Assembly (NCBI GenBank): GCA_036678685.1
Contig: JAZIHH010000001.1
Span: forward strand, 124,001 to 188,000
Length of the DNA: 64,000 nucleotides
DNA from: JAZIHH01 sp036678685
GTDB lineage: Bacteria > Bacillota > UBA4882 > UBA10575
Direction of reading: 5' to 3'
The stretch's first letter is position 1. Every line of letters starts with the position of its first letter. Under the pieces are notes generated by a model. It did not search any database and was not told where the DNA came from. It worked only from the letters and a program-made list of their open reading frames with translations. Shown piece by piece: positions 44,048 through 53,108 of the stretch. The position numbers were made by a program, and so were the translations under genes.

Positions 44048-44272
44048 TTCCCGCTCCTTAAAGATTAATTTTTTTATAATGTTTTACAAGTGACGCCAAT
44101 CTCCTTCCGGCAAATATTTATTCAATAATTTTTAACCCAAAACCTTTTTTCCTCTGCCCGCTCTTATGGCGGCGCCCCTTCAAAAAATCCGGCTTTCTGC
44201 CGGAAAAAGTATAATTCGGGTCCTTTACGAAAATTATATAACTAAAAGCCAACCTAAGAGAAAAGAGGGAAT

Positions 44273-45687
44273 TTGATGGCGGGAATATTGGAAAACCTGG
44301 CGCGCCGGATCTCCGATCAGATGCTCGACCGGTTCTTCCTTCGCCTGGCCCGGGATCCTTATGTCGAGAATCTGTGGGAGTTAATTGCCACCACGATGAA
44401 AGTGACTCCTCTCCACTTAATGGAGACAGTGCTGCGGGCGGAAACGGGAAAACCCCTCGGACGGCCGTTTGGAAGTGTCTACCATTTCTCACCCTGGCAG
44501 GAATTGATGTTCAACCCGGTACACCTGGTACGCCTGCCGGTGGCGGAGAAACAACAGGTCCGGACCAAAGTAACGCTGGGACCGGCGGCCAAAAAACCGC
44601 TGGAACTGGAGATCCCCCTCATTATTACCGGCATGTCCTACGGGGGGGCTTTAAGTAAAGAAGCCCGTCTGGCGCTGGCCCGTGCGGCAACCATGGCCGG
44701 AACTGCCGTCAATACCGGTGAAAGCGCCTATATCCCGGAAGAACGGGAAAGCGCGTCCCGGTATATTTACCAATACCACCGGGGAAGCTGGCCGCACGGC
44801 AATAAACCCGAATTCTATTCTCTCGCCGATATGGTCGAGATCCAGTTGGGGCAAGGGGCCCAGGCTTCCGCCCCGCAAACCACCAAGGCGGAAAAGATCG
44901 GCCCGGAACTGCGGGATATTTACGGGTTAAAAGAAGGCGAAAACCTGCATATTGCTTCGCGGATACCCGGCATTGAATCCGGGGCCGACTTGAAAAACCT
45001 GGTTTTCAAAATAAAGGAGCAGACCGGCGGGGTGCCGGTAGCCTATAAGTTTGCCGCCTCCCATTACCTGGAAGAAGAGATAAAAATCGCCCTCGAGGCG
45101 GGCATTGATGTCATCGTCATTGACGGGGCCGAGGCAGGAACCCACGCCGGTCAACCGCTTTTGGAGACGATTTCGGTCTCCCCACGATGCATGCGTTGGT
45201 GCGGGCGGACGATTTTTTAACCGCCGAAGGCGTAAGAGACGAGGTTTCGATCATCGCCGACGGGGGCCTTTTTTCCCCGGGGCATTTCCTCAAGGCCATG
45301 GCCTTGGGGGCGGATGCCATTTATATCGGGACGGCGGCGGTCCTGGCCATGATTCACACCCAAATGGTCAAGACTTCTCCCCTGGAACCCCCAACGCAGC
45401 TGGCCCTCTACTCGGGAAGATTAAAAGAACAGCTTGATGTGGACCGGGCCGCCCAAAGCCTGGCCAATTATCTCCAATCCTGTGTGGCGGAGATGGTCCT
45501 GGGCGCCGTCGCCCTGGGAAAAGACGACTTGTCGGCCGTTAACCGGGACGACCTTTGTGCTTTGACACCGTACGCCGTAGAAATCACCGGTGTGCAACCG
45601 GCTTACCGGCCAAAAAAGCCGGCAACCGGGCGGCCCGCCCGGAAAACCCGCGGGGAAACACGGGCTTTGGAAGAACACCCCCAGTGA
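44273..45687 (+). pseudogene. FMN-binding glutamate-synthase-like protein, frameshifted
   Basis: The first frame (44273-45220) encodes the N-terminal part of a Glu_synthase-domain protein ('GRPFGSVYHFSPWQELMFN', 'ITGMSYGGALSKEARLALARAA', 'VIDGAEAGTHAG'). The second frame (to 45687) continues with 'MHALVRADDFLTAEG', 'IADGGLFSPGHFLKAMALGAD' and the FMN-site and tail. Relatives read straight through. Losing one base near 45165-45168 (GAGGAC to GAGAC) explains the shift. Both halves are otherwise open. The protein is a stand-alone, archaeal-GltS-like FMN domain of uncertain substrate. Sequencing error is possible. Confidence 0.8.
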
Positions 45688-45713
45688 AAAACGGAATTTA
45701 CCCTTTTGAAACT

Positions 45714-45747
45714 CCCGGCGGCGAACAGAAAACCGCCGGGTTTTTCT
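45714..45747 (+). terminator. Terminator after the glutamate-synthase-like gene
   Basis: Perfect stem CCCGGCGG/CCGCCGGG (45714-45740) with an 11-nt loop and five T. Confidence 0.85.
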
Positions 45748-45910
45748 ATGCAAGGAAAAAATCTCCTTACCAGCCTGGCCTTTTTTTGATAGAATCTTAG
45801 TGGGGAGATTTTCCGGTGAAAGAGAAGAGAACATCTATTGATGTTTATGGCGACCTGACATCACACGGATGTGGTTTTTAACGAAATAGAGAGAAACAGG
45901 GTGAAACGTA

Positions 45911-46882
45911 GTGAAGAAGAGTAAAAAAAGAAAAAAGTTCAAATTGGGGTTGGCCCTCTCCGGCGGGGGCGCCTGTGGCGCTTACGAAGTGGGTGTCGTC
46001 AAAGCCCTGGCCAAGCTGGGCCTGGAACCCCGGGTGATCGCCGGTTCCAGTATTGGCGCGTTAAATGGCGCGGTTATTGCCTCGTTCCGGTTAAAGAAGG
46101 CCGCCGGGCAACTGGAAAAAATCTGGGGGGATTTACGCCCCGAAAAAGTATTACAGCCGCGGTACCGGCTCAAAAAAAGAACCTCCTCCCCCAGTTCCCA
46201 CCGCTTGCGGCGGAAGAATGCCGGGCGTTATTCCGCCGGGACGCCCGGAAAAAGTAAGGAGTTTACCTTTTTTGACGACGGGCCTCTTGATTCGATTTTA
46301 AGCACGGCCCTGAATCTTAAACGGCTTTACAAGGGCAAGTGTTTTTATGTATCGGTTTTTCCTGCCTCTCCGGGTTTAACCGGCGCTTTGTCCGACCTTT
46401 TCCACTCGCTAATTTCCAGCAGGAAATCGGAGTTTTATCACGTTCAATCCCTGCCCCCGGAAAAGGTGCTGACCCTCCTCAAAGCGAGCGCGGCCATTCC
46501 TTTGGCTTTTCCCCCACAGGAAATTAACGGCCGGGTTTACCGGGACGGCTGTTTCGGCGGCCGCCATAGCTCCCAGGGAAGCGTTCCCGTGCAACCCCTG
46601 GCCGATGCCGGGTGTACCCATATTATCGCGGTCGTCCTGGAACACACTGCCCGTCTCAGGCATAACGACTGGCCGGGGATAAAACTGGTGGAAATTCGTC
46701 CGTCAAAGCCGATTTTGCGCCCGGGAAGTATTAGATCAGTCTTTGATTTTTCGCCGGCACGGATCCGGAACTTAATCGCCATGGGGGAAAAAGACGCCCT
46801 TGCCCACCCCCAACTGTCAAAATTAAAAAGGGAGTTGCATCCCTTCCGGAGCCGGTGGGAGAGGATAAAAAATATTCTGTAG
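45911..46882 (+). CDS. Patatin-like phospholipase family protein
   Basis: The 323-residue hydrolase has the oxyanion loop 'ALSGGGACGAYEVGVVKAL' and the nucleophile elbow 'GSSIGALNG' (GxSxG, Ser about residue 50). The catalytic Asp is in 'YRDGCFGG' where DGG/DGA is usual, so the Asp is kept. It probably cleaves acyl lipids. The GTG at 45911 lacks a strong Shine-Dalgarno (AACAGGGTGAAACG). A basic insertion ('KKRTSSPSSHRLRRKN', about 90-115) is unusual. It stands alone. Confidence 0.85.
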   Translation: MKKSKKRKKFKLGLALSGGGACGAYEVGVVKALAKLGLEPRVIAGSSIGALNGAVIASFRLKKAAGQLEKIWGDLRPEKVLQPRYRLKKRTSSPSSHRLRRKNAGRYSAGTPGKSKEFTFFDDGPLDSILSTALNLKRLYKGKCFYVSVFPASPGLTGALSDLFHSLISSRKSEFYHVQSLPPEKVLTLLKASAAIPLAFPPQEINGRVYRDGCFGGRHSSQGSVPVQPLADAGCTHIIAVVLEHTARLRHNDWPGIKLVEIRPSKPILRPGSIRSVFDFSPARIRNLIAMGEKDALAHPQLSKLKRELHPFRSRWERIKNIL

Positions 46883-46901
46883 CGTCAGAAAAAATATTCG
46901 G

Positions 46902-47059
46902 GAGCGTTAATTGCATGACGGCACCAGGTGCGGTGGCTATTTCACCGGGTACTCCATGTGGTAAAGGAGGGCTCTTCTGGCGCCTCGGCGGTGAGGATCC
47001 TGAAGTTTGGAGCAAATAGACGCTTCAAAATCTTTCTTTGCAGGAAAATCCTGTTTTTT
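46902..47059 (+). promoter_or_regulatory. Possible structured leader before the DUF2937 gene
   Basis: GAGCGT (46902-46907) can pair with ACGCTT (47020-47025) to enclose several hairpins, among them GCACC/GGTGC, GGTG-GCTATTT-CACC and CTCC-ATGTGGTAAA-GGAG. A small hairpin CAGGA-AAA-TCCTG with six T follows (47041-47059), 45 bp ahead of the TTG start. The arrangement looks like an aptamer plus terminator, but I recognise no riboswitch class. Confidence 0.3.
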
Positions 47060-47104
47060 GCCGTAATTTAATATTACAATCTCAATCGCCGGGAGGGTTC
47101 ACCA

Positions 47105-47671
47105 TTGAAAAAGATTTTTCGTTATCCCCTCCGTCTTGTGGATGGGCTTATTGACAGGATTCTTGCGGTAATAGGCCTCATTGGACTGGCCCAGTTTCCC
47201 CAGTTTTTCCACCAATACCTGCAACGGTTGGGCGGTCATCTGGAAGAAGCCCGCTTAATCATTGCCCGGTACATAACAGCCGCCGAAGCCCTTGGCCTCT
47301 CTTTGGAAGCTTATATGGCGGAACATCTCTCTTCCGACAACCAGATCTTTGTCTCGTCCGGTCAGGTGATGACCGATCTTGTTCAGCGCCTGCAGCAACT
47401 GGAAGCATCTTTCCTCGCCCTTAAGCAGGCCGGTCCGTTCAACCGCTGGTGGGTTTTTCTCCGGGAAATGGAAAAGCCGATTGTCGTTGAGACCTGGCAA
47501 AATTTTACCCCCGGTATTCCCACCACCTTGGAAGGACTTTGTTACGGTCTGGCCGGACTCCTGTTGGTCTGGGGCCTGTACCAGGGGCTGAAATCCCTCC
47601 TTCTCTTCTTGGGCCGGAAAACAGCTTCTTTATTCCAATCTCCCCCGCGAGAACCCGGTCTTCCGGTCTAA
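47105..47671 (+). CDS. DUF2937-like membrane protein
   Basis: The 188-residue protein has the pattern of DUF2937: an N-terminal hydrophobic segment with 'LAQFPQFFHQYLQRLGGHLEEARL', a helical middle ('ALGLSLEAYMAEHL') and a C-terminal transmembrane segment ('GLAGLLLVWGLYQGLKSLLLFL'). The family has no known function to me and I associate it mainly with Proteobacteria. The start is TTG at 47105 after GGGAGGGTTCACCA. It is convergent with the AICAR transformylase gene. Confidence 0.65.
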   Translation: MKKIFRYPLRLVDGLIDRILAVIGLIGLAQFPQFFHQYLQRLGGHLEEARLIIARYITAAEALGLSLEAYMAEHLSSDNQIFVSSGQVMTDLVQRLQQLEASFLALKQAGPFNRWWVFLREMEKPIVVETWQNFTPGIPTTLEGLCYGLAGLLLVWGLYQGLKSLLLFLGRKTASLFQSPPREPGLPV

Positions 47672-47679
47672 TTCCGGTG

Positions 47680-47728
47680 AAAAACCGCCGCCCAAATTGC
47701 CGGCCGGAATCCGGCCGGCGGCGGACGG
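47680..47728 (-). terminator. Terminator of the AICAR transformylase gene
   Basis: Minus-strand CCGCCGCC ... GGGCGGCGG with TTTTT, enclosing a perfect GCCGGCCGG/CCGGCCGGC stem. It separates two convergent genes. Confidence 0.65.
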
Positions 47729-47749
47729 GCGGGACTCAACGGTGACGGT

Positions 47750-48922
47750 TTAGTGATGGAAGAGGCGCACCCCGGAAAAGACCATAACCATACCGTATTC
47801 GTTACAGGCGTCAATTACCGACTGGTCTCTTATGGAACCGCCCGGCTGGATGATATATTTGACGCCGCTCCGGTACGCACGGTCAATATTGTCCCGGAAC
47901 GGGAAAAAGCCGTCCGACCCCATGGCCACTTCTTTCAGTCCGGCAAGCCACTCCTCTTTTTCCTCCCGGGTCAGGACCGCCGGAACGATGGTGAAAATCC
48001 TCCGCCAATTTTCTTTCTCCGCCGGCGTCACATCTTCCCGTAAAAACTGATCCACGGCGTTGTCCCGCTCCGGACGGGAGATTCCTTCTTTAAAAGGAAG
48101 TTCCAGAACTTTCGGGTGTTGGCGCAGGCGCCAAAGATCCGCCTTTAAAGCGGCCAGACGGGTGCAATGGATACGGGATTGTTGCCCGGCCCCCACCCCA
48201 ATCACCTGTCCGTCCCGGGCCAAACAGACGGAATTGGATTGGGTATATTTAAGGGTGACGAAAGCAAGGAGCAAATCCCGGCGGGCGGTCTCCGGAAGAT
48301 CCCGGTTGTCCGTGACGATCTTCTGGAAAAGCTCGTCCTCGGGTAAAATATTGTTCCGTTTCTGTTCAAAACAGAGCCCGAAAACCTCTCTTCTCTCCAT
48401 TTCCTCCGGTTCATAGGAGGGATCGATTTCAATAATGTTATACCGGCCTTGACGCTTTTCCTTCAAAATTTTCAGGGCTTCCTGCGCATAAGCAGGGGCG
48501 ATCACCCCATCCGAGACCTCCCGGCGGAGGACCAGGGCGGTGGAAAGGTCCACCGGATCGCTGAGGGCAACCCAGTCGCCGAAGGAGGAGACTCGGTCCG
48601 CTCCCCTGGCACGGACATAAGCCGTGGCCAGAGGGGAAAGCTCCATCCCTTCGACGAAATAAGCTTTTTTAAGTACATCACTCAAAGGGATGCCCAGAGC
48701 CGCCCCGGCCGGACTGACGTGTTTAAAAGAGGCCGCCGCCGGTAAATTGGTGAGCTGCCGGAGTTCGCGTACCAATTGCCAGGAATTCAGCGCATCAAGC
48801 AGGTTGATATATCCGGGCGTCCCGTTCAGGATCTTCAAGGGCAAATCCTTATTTTCCATGAATACCTTGGCCGGGACTTGATGGGGGTTACACCCGTAGC
48901 GTAAAACGATTTCTCTTCCCAT
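47750..48922 (-). CDS. Stand-alone AICAR formyltransferase (PurH C-domain type)
   Basis: The 390-residue protein corresponds to the transformylase half of PurH and uses 10-formyl-THF to formylate AICAR in purine synthesis. 'LRYGCNPHQVPAKVF', 'FKHVSPAGAALG' (catalytic Lys-His), 'KYTQSNSVCLARDGQVIGVGAGQQSRIHCT' pattern and 'SDGFFPFRDNIDRA' are family motifs. The IMP cyclohydrolase domain that normally precedes it is absent, so that activity must come from another gene (for example PurO-like). The ATG has GGGGAGG. metF lies 33 bp upstream on the same strand, so the two likely share folate one-carbon units and a transcript. Confidence 0.9.
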   Translation of the reverse strand: MGREIVLRYGCNPHQVPAKVFMENKDLPLKILNGTPGYINLLDALNSWQLVRELRQLTNLPAAASFKHVSPAGAALGIPLSDVLKKAYFVEGMELSPLATAYVRARGADRVSSFGDWVALSDPVDLSTALVLRREVSDGVIAPAYAQEALKILKEKRQGRYNIIEIDPSYEPEEMERREVFGLCFEQKRNNILPEDELFQKIVTDNRDLPETARRDLLLAFVTLKYTQSNSVCLARDGQVIGVGAGQQSRIHCTRLAALKADLWRLRQHPKVLELPFKEGISRPERDNAVDQFLREDVTPAEKENWRRIFTIVPAVLTREEKEEWLAGLKEVAMGSDGFFPFRDNIDRAYRSGVKYIIQPGGSIRDQSVIDACNEYGMVMVFSGVRLFHH

Positions 48923-48955
48923 GCTCCATTCCTCCCCAAATAGTTTGTTTTCCGG

Positions 48956-49810
48956 TCAATTTTTAAGCCGGCGTAAAATTTCCCTGGTTTGCCGGGCCTT
49001 ATTCATCGTGTACAGATGAATTCCGTCCACGTTCTGGGCCCAAAGGTCGGCAATCTGCTCCACAGCAAAATCAAGGCCCGCCTGCTCCGCGTCGGCCGGG
49101 GCGTCTTCGTACTTTTCCAGTAAAGCGTTGAGTTTGGGCGGGATCGTGGCCCCGCAAAGGGCGGTAATCCGCCGGATCTGCCGGGTGTTGTAAACGGGCA
49201 TTACCCCGATGAAAACCGGGCAGTTAATCCCCACCCCCGCCAGCCGGTCTAAAAAATCATAAATCAGCCTGTTGTCAAAGGCCAGCTGGGTGATGAGAAA
49301 ATCGACGCCGGCCTCCACCTTTTCTTTTAAATAAGCCAGTTCTTTCCTTTTATCCGGCGTTTCCGGGTGCCCTTCCGGGTAGGCGGCGGCGCCGATACAA
49401 AAGGATTCCCGGTCCCGCAAGTATTCAACCAGTTCCCGGGCATAGGTAAAATCGGACTTCACCACCGGCTGTTCCTGCGGGGGATCCCCGCGCAGGGCCA
49501 AAACATTTTCAATCCCCTCTTCCGCCAGACGCCGGCTTATTTCCTTGATCTCTTCCCGCAAATGACCCCTGCAGGTTAAATGGGCCAGGGCTTCAATTTT
49601 GTATTCCTTCTTGACGTGGGAAGCAATTTCCACCGTCCGCTCGCGGTTTCCACCCCCTGCGCCGTAAGTAACACTGATAAAATCGGGCGCCAGATCTTTA
49701 AGCCCTTCCAGTGTTTGGTAAATCGTCTCCAGCGGATAATCGGGTTTGGGCGGAAAGATCTCAAAGGATAAAAGCGGTCTTTTCTCCTTTTGAAGCTCGG
49801 TGATCTTCAT
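48956..49810 (-). CDS. metF: Methylenetetrahydrofolate reductase
   Basis: The 284-residue FAD-type barrel reduces methylene-THF to methyl-THF. 'LSFEIFPPKPDY' (catalytic Glu), 'FISVTYGAGGGNRE', 'ALAHLTCRGHLREEI', 'LALRGDPPQE' and 'FLITQLAFDNRLIYDF' are the canonical motifs. The ATG follows AAGGAGTAGG. It precedes the AICAR transformylase gene in the same direction. In anaerobes MetF may act in methionine synthesis or in the Wood-Ljungdahl pathway; the window does not decide. Confidence 0.95.
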   Translation of the reverse strand: MKITELQKEKRPLLSFEIFPPKPDYPLETIYQTLEGLKDLAPDFISVTYGAGGGNRERTVEIASHVKKEYKIEALAHLTCRGHLREEIKEISRRLAEEGIENVLALRGDPPQEQPVVKSDFTYARELVEYLRDRESFCIGAAAYPEGHPETPDKRKELAYLKEKVEAGVDFLITQLAFDNRLIYDFLDRLAGVGINCPVFIGVMPVYNTRQIRRITALCGATIPPKLNALLEKYEDAPADAEQAGLDFAVEQIADLWAQNVDGIHLYTMNKARQTREILRRLKN

Positions 49811-49896
49811 TTTTTCCTACTCCTTAGTCGCATGAGATGGATAATTTAGTCCATTTTACCATAAAAATCTGCCGGTTCAAAGAGGAGAAATGCGCC

Positions 49897-49927
49897 ATAA
49901 AAAAAACGCCGTTTCCGGCGTTTTTTT
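49897..49927 (-). terminator. Terminator of the aldolase gene (bidirectional)
   Basis: AAAAAACGCC-GTTTCC-GGCGTTTTTTT, with A and T runs on both sides, just after the aldolase stop codon. Confidence 0.85.
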
Positions 49928-49932
49928 ACAAC

Positions 49933-50943
49933 CTACTTATTCTTGTAGTAGGCTTTCATCTCTTCCAGGCCCCACTGGGGAACCTCCGGCGCCCTGCCCG
50001 CCGTGCCAAAGACCTCCATCCGCTCTTTAATTTCCGCGGCAATCGCTTCACGGGAGGCTTTTAAATACGCGCGGGGGTCGAACTGTTCCGGGTTTTCCGC
50101 CAAAAATTTCCGCACCGCGCCGGTGGCGGCCAGCCGGATGTCGGTATCGACGTTAATCTTGTTGATCCCATAGTCAATAGCTTTCTTTAACATTTCCAAG
50201 GGCACGCCCTTGGCAGCCTGTAGTTTCCCGCCGTACTTGTTAATCAACTCAAGATGCTTCTCCGGCACACTGGAAGAACCGTGGGAAACCAGGTAAACAT
50301 CGGGCAAAAGCCGGCGGATCTTTTCAATAATGTCAAAGGCAATCTTCGGTTCGCCCTTGAATTTGTAGGCGCCGTGGGAAGTGCCGATCGAAATAGCCAA
50401 AGCGTCAACACCGGTGCGTTCGACAAACTCCACCGCCTGGTCCGGGTCGGTAAGCTGGGTTTTTCCGGAACCGACTCCGTCCTCGATTCCTCCGAGCGTG
50501 CCCAGTTCCCCTTCGACGGAAACCCCCCGGTCATGTGCATACGCCACGACTTCCCGGGTCACTCTGACATTATACTCAAAATCCGACGGGGTCTTCCCGT
50601 CTTCCAGCAAGGAGCCGTCAATCATTACCGAGGTAAACCCCAAATCAATGGCGCGTTTGACCGCCTCTAGATTGTTCCCATGGTCAAGGTGGATGGCGAC
50701 CGGAATCTCGGGCGCCAGTTCCACCGCGGCTTTGATAATATTAATCAAGTACTTGTCCTGAGCGTACTTCAGGGCGCCCCGGCTGACCTGAACAATAACC
50801 GGCGAGTTGGTTTCCTGGGCCGCCATAATGATACCCTGCATCTGTTCCATGTTATTGACGTTGTAAGCGCCGACGGCAAAAGGTTTCCCTTCTTTATAAG
50901 CCTGCAGGCTGGCTTCTAGAATTGCTCTGGATGTGACCAGCAT
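49933..50943 (-). CDS. fba: Class II fructose-1,6-bisphosphate aldolase
   Basis: The 336-residue zinc aldolase of glycolysis/gluconeogenesis has 'VAIHLDHGNNLEAV' (zinc His and catalytic Asp), 'GVSVEGELGTLGG', 'SIGTSHGAYKF', 'LVSHGSSSVPEKHL' and 'GINKINVDTDIR'. The ATG at 50943 follows AAAGGAGGAGAG. The phosphofructokinase gene is 23 bp upstream, so consecutive pathway enzymes share a transcript. Confidence 0.96.
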   Translation of the reverse strand: MLVTSRAILEASLQAYKEGKPFAVGAYNVNNMEQMQGIIMAAQETNSPVIVQVSRGALKYAQDKYLINIIKAAVELAPEIPVAIHLDHGNNLEAVKRAIDLGFTSVMIDGSLLEDGKTPSDFEYNVRVTREVVAYAHDRGVSVEGELGTLGGIEDGVGSGKTQLTDPDQAVEFVERTGVDALAISIGTSHGAYKFKGEPKIAFDIIEKIRRLLPDVYLVSHGSSSVPEKHLELINKYGGKLQAAKGVPLEMLKKAIDYGINKINVDTDIRLAATGAVRKFLAENPEQFDPRAYLKASREAIAAEIKERMEVFGTAGRAPEVPQWGLEEMKAYYKNK

Positions 50944-50966
50944 CTTTTTCTCTCCTCCTTTTTTAG

Positions 50967-52079
50967 TTAACCGGTGTAAACGCCGGCATTTTTCAGATCT
51001 TGTTCCGGCCAGTCCACCGTCTTTTGGACCAAAGCTTCCGCAAAGGGAACAGGAACAATCTTCCCGCCCTGGAGGCCGGTCATTTTCCCGGTCACTCCGG
51101 CAAACAACCAGTCCACTGCGGTATAACCGAATCTGGTTCCCAGGATCACATCATCGGCCACCGGCGGAAGTCCGCGCAGCGTAAACCCGAGATCAGTGGC
51201 CCGGACATTCTCTATTTTTTTCAGCCCCAGTTGACGGCAGATAATTCTCCGCAGCAGTTGGCCCACTCCCCCCAGTTTCGGGTTGCCGTGGGCGTCTACG
51301 CCCAGGTCCTCCTCGAGCAAGGCCTTAACCACGGGAATTTCTTCTTTGGCCTCCAGGAGGACGGGATCGTCCGCCTTGATTTTTGTTCCTTCGGCCACCG
51401 CAATGTTCACATACCCTTGACGTTTGTATATTTTATCGATTTCCTGCATTAATCCTCCGAGATCAACAGGGCGTTCCAGAATTAAAATCAAATCGGCCCC
51501 GCCGGCGATGCCGATTTCCAGGGCCAGCCATCCGGATTCCCTGCCCATAATTTCCACCAAAGAAATCCGCCGGTGGGTCCGGGCGGACACCACTGTACTG
51601 CGAAAAGCCGTGGCGCCAAAGGCAACCGCGGTCTTAAAACCAAGCATGACCTCGGTACCGGAAACATCATTATCAATACTTTTGGGGGCGGCGATCACCG
51701 GAAACCCCATTTCGGAAAGGCCCATCGCCGATTTGATCGTGTCGTTGCCTCCGGTGGCCAAGATGGCGTCGATCCCAACCCTTTTCAGGTTGGCCACCAG
51801 TTTTTGGGGGCAATTGCGGGCCCGGTTTTCCTCGGAAAAGGGGTTGAACCGGGAAGAAGCTAGAATAGTACTGGGCTCGTTTTCCAAACCAATAATCCGG
51901 TCCTTGTCCAGGGGAACCAGATGGTCTTCAATCCTGTCGTCCACCGCGCCTTCAAAAGCTTTACGGATCCCCACAAACTCTGCACCGTATCCTTCCATTC
52001 CTCTCCGGGCGGCAGCGGCGATGAAAGCATTGATGCCGGCGCAATCGCCTCCGCCTGTTATAAACGCAATCCTTTTAAT
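50967..52079 (-). CDS. pfk: 6-phosphofructokinase, probably PPi-dependent, with ATT start codon
   Basis: The open frame with a standard start begins at ATG 51998, but that protein would lack the essential phosphate loop. Reading 27 codons upstream gives 'IKRIAFITGGGDCAGINAF', the normal N-terminus, and the first codon after AAGGAGG (8 nt) is ATT at 52079. No ATG, GTG or TTG is in frame there. Total length is 370. In the donor site 'GGNDT' has Asp where ATP enzymes have Gly, and 'APKSIDNDV' has Lys in place of Gly. That pair is the established signature of PPi-using PFK. 'MGRESGWLALE' is the substrate loop. Followed by fba. Confidence 0.88.
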   Translation of the reverse strand: MKRIAFITGGGDCAGINAFIAAAARRGMEGYGAEFVGIRKAFEGAVDDRIEDHLVPLDKDRIIGLENEPSTILASSRFNPFSEENRARNCPQKLVANLKRVGIDAILATGGNDTIKSAMGLSEMGFPVIAAPKSIDNDVSGTEVMLGFKTAVAFGATAFRSTVVSARTHRRISLVEIMGRESGWLALEIGIAGGADLILILERPVDLGGLMQEIDKIYKRQGYVNIAVAEGTKIKADDPVLLEAKEEIPVVKALLEEDLGVDAHGNPKLGGVGQLLRRIICRQLGLKKIENVRATDLGFTLRGLPPVADDVILGTRFGYTAVDWLFAGVTGKMTGLQGGKIVPVPFAEALVQKTVDWPEQDLKNAGVYTG

Positions 52080-52207
52080 CGGAAATACCTCCTTCTGTGT
52101 TTTTTGCGGACAGACCGCCCTAAATAGGTTGTAGCTGGAATTATTTTTTAACCATATTTTTTTCGCGGTGGAAATAATAAACTCCTTCAGGCTAACAGAA
52201 TTTTAAC

Positions 52208-52567
52208 CTAATCGTCCGCGGCGGGTGGCGGCGAATCGTCACCGGACGGGGAAAAAAGTTCCCCGGACGGTACCGGATCCGGTTGCTCTTCGGTTTTTTC
52301 CAGCAACGTCAAACGGGCCAAAATCTCCGCCGTCTTCTCTTCCAACTTTTTGAGGCGGTATTCGGTGTCACTCTTGAACAGGAGAACATACCCGGTACCA
52401 TAAATTAAAAAATAGACCAGAAAATCCCGCGGCTCAAAAGCATCCCGCCAGATGGCCCAGAACAGAGTGGCGGAAGCAACCACCAGAAGAAACAGGCCGC
52501 CATAGTAATTGCCGTCCCGCGGCAAGTTCAATTTCCGGCATCGCGGAGACAAATTTTTATTCGGCAT
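52208..52567 (-). CDS. Small membrane protein with coiled-coil, unknown function
   Basis: The 119-residue protein has two hydrophobic segments (about residues 22-40 and 48-65). A charged helix with heptad leucines ('EYRLKKLEEKTAEILARLTLLEK', about 68-90) and an acidic, Pro-rich tail follow. I recognise no family. It begins with ATG at 52567 after GAGGTG and overlaps the scpB end by 11 bp, so it is translationally coupled to scpA-scpB. That suggests a shared transcript but not necessarily a shared function. Confidence 0.65.
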   Translation of the reverse strand: MPNKNLSPRCRKLNLPRDGNYYGGLFLLVVASATLFWAIWRDAFEPRDFLVYFLIYGTGYVLLFKSDTEYRLKKLEEKTAEILARLTLLEKTEEQPDPVPSGELFSPSGDDSPPPAADD

Positions 52568-53108
52568 TGATTATCACCTCCGTTGACAAATTATCCGCCG
52601 GGTCTTCCACTTTCGGCAGTTCATTGAGATCATTAAGGCCGAAATGGCGGAGAAAATAACTGCTGGTGACATAGAGGATGGGCCGGCCCGGCCCTTCCTT
52701 TCTTCCCTTTTCTTCAATCAAACCCCTTTCCAGGAGAGTATTTAAGGAACTTTCCACTTTCACCCCGCGTAAAGCCTCGATTTCCGCCCGGGTAACCGGC
52801 TGCTTATAGGCGATGACGGCCAGGGTTTCCAGGGCCGCCTGGGAAAGAGGGGCTTGCCGCGGCACCTTTTTCATTTTGCGGACGAACTCGGCGTAATCCG
52901 GATTGGTAACAAAATGGTACCCGCCGGCCACCTGCACGATTTGAATTCCCCGCCGGTTTTTTTCATATTCCTCCTTTAACTCCTCTACCAGTTCACCGGC
53001 GGTCGCTTCATGAATCTTTAAAATTTCCGCAATTTCCCGCAGGGAAACGGGTTCGGACGAGGCAAAAATGAGCGCTTCAATGATCCCTTTTATTTTACCC
53101 AGTCTCAC
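52557..53108 (-). CDS. scpB: Segregation and condensation protein B
   Basis: The 183-residue winged-helix protein is the kleisin partner ScpB of the SMC complex that organises chromosomes. 'IIEALIFASSEPVSLREIAEIL' and 'SQAALETLAVIAYKQPVTRAEIEALRGV' followed by 'GRPILYVTSSYFLRHFGL' are hallmark motifs. The start is GTG at 53108, 6 nt after GAGGAGG, inside the scpA end (14-bp overlap); the longer ORF to 53156 overlaps more and lacks a site. Confidence 0.94.
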   Translation of the reverse strand: MRLGKIKGIIEALIFASSEPVSLREIAEILKIHEATAGELVEELKEEYEKNRRGIQIVQVAGGYHFVTNPDYAEFVRKMKKVPRQAPLSQAALETLAVIAYKQPVTRAEIEALRGVKVESSLNTLLERGLIEEKGRKEGPGRPILYVTSSYFLRHFGLNDLNELPKVEDPADNLSTEVIINAE

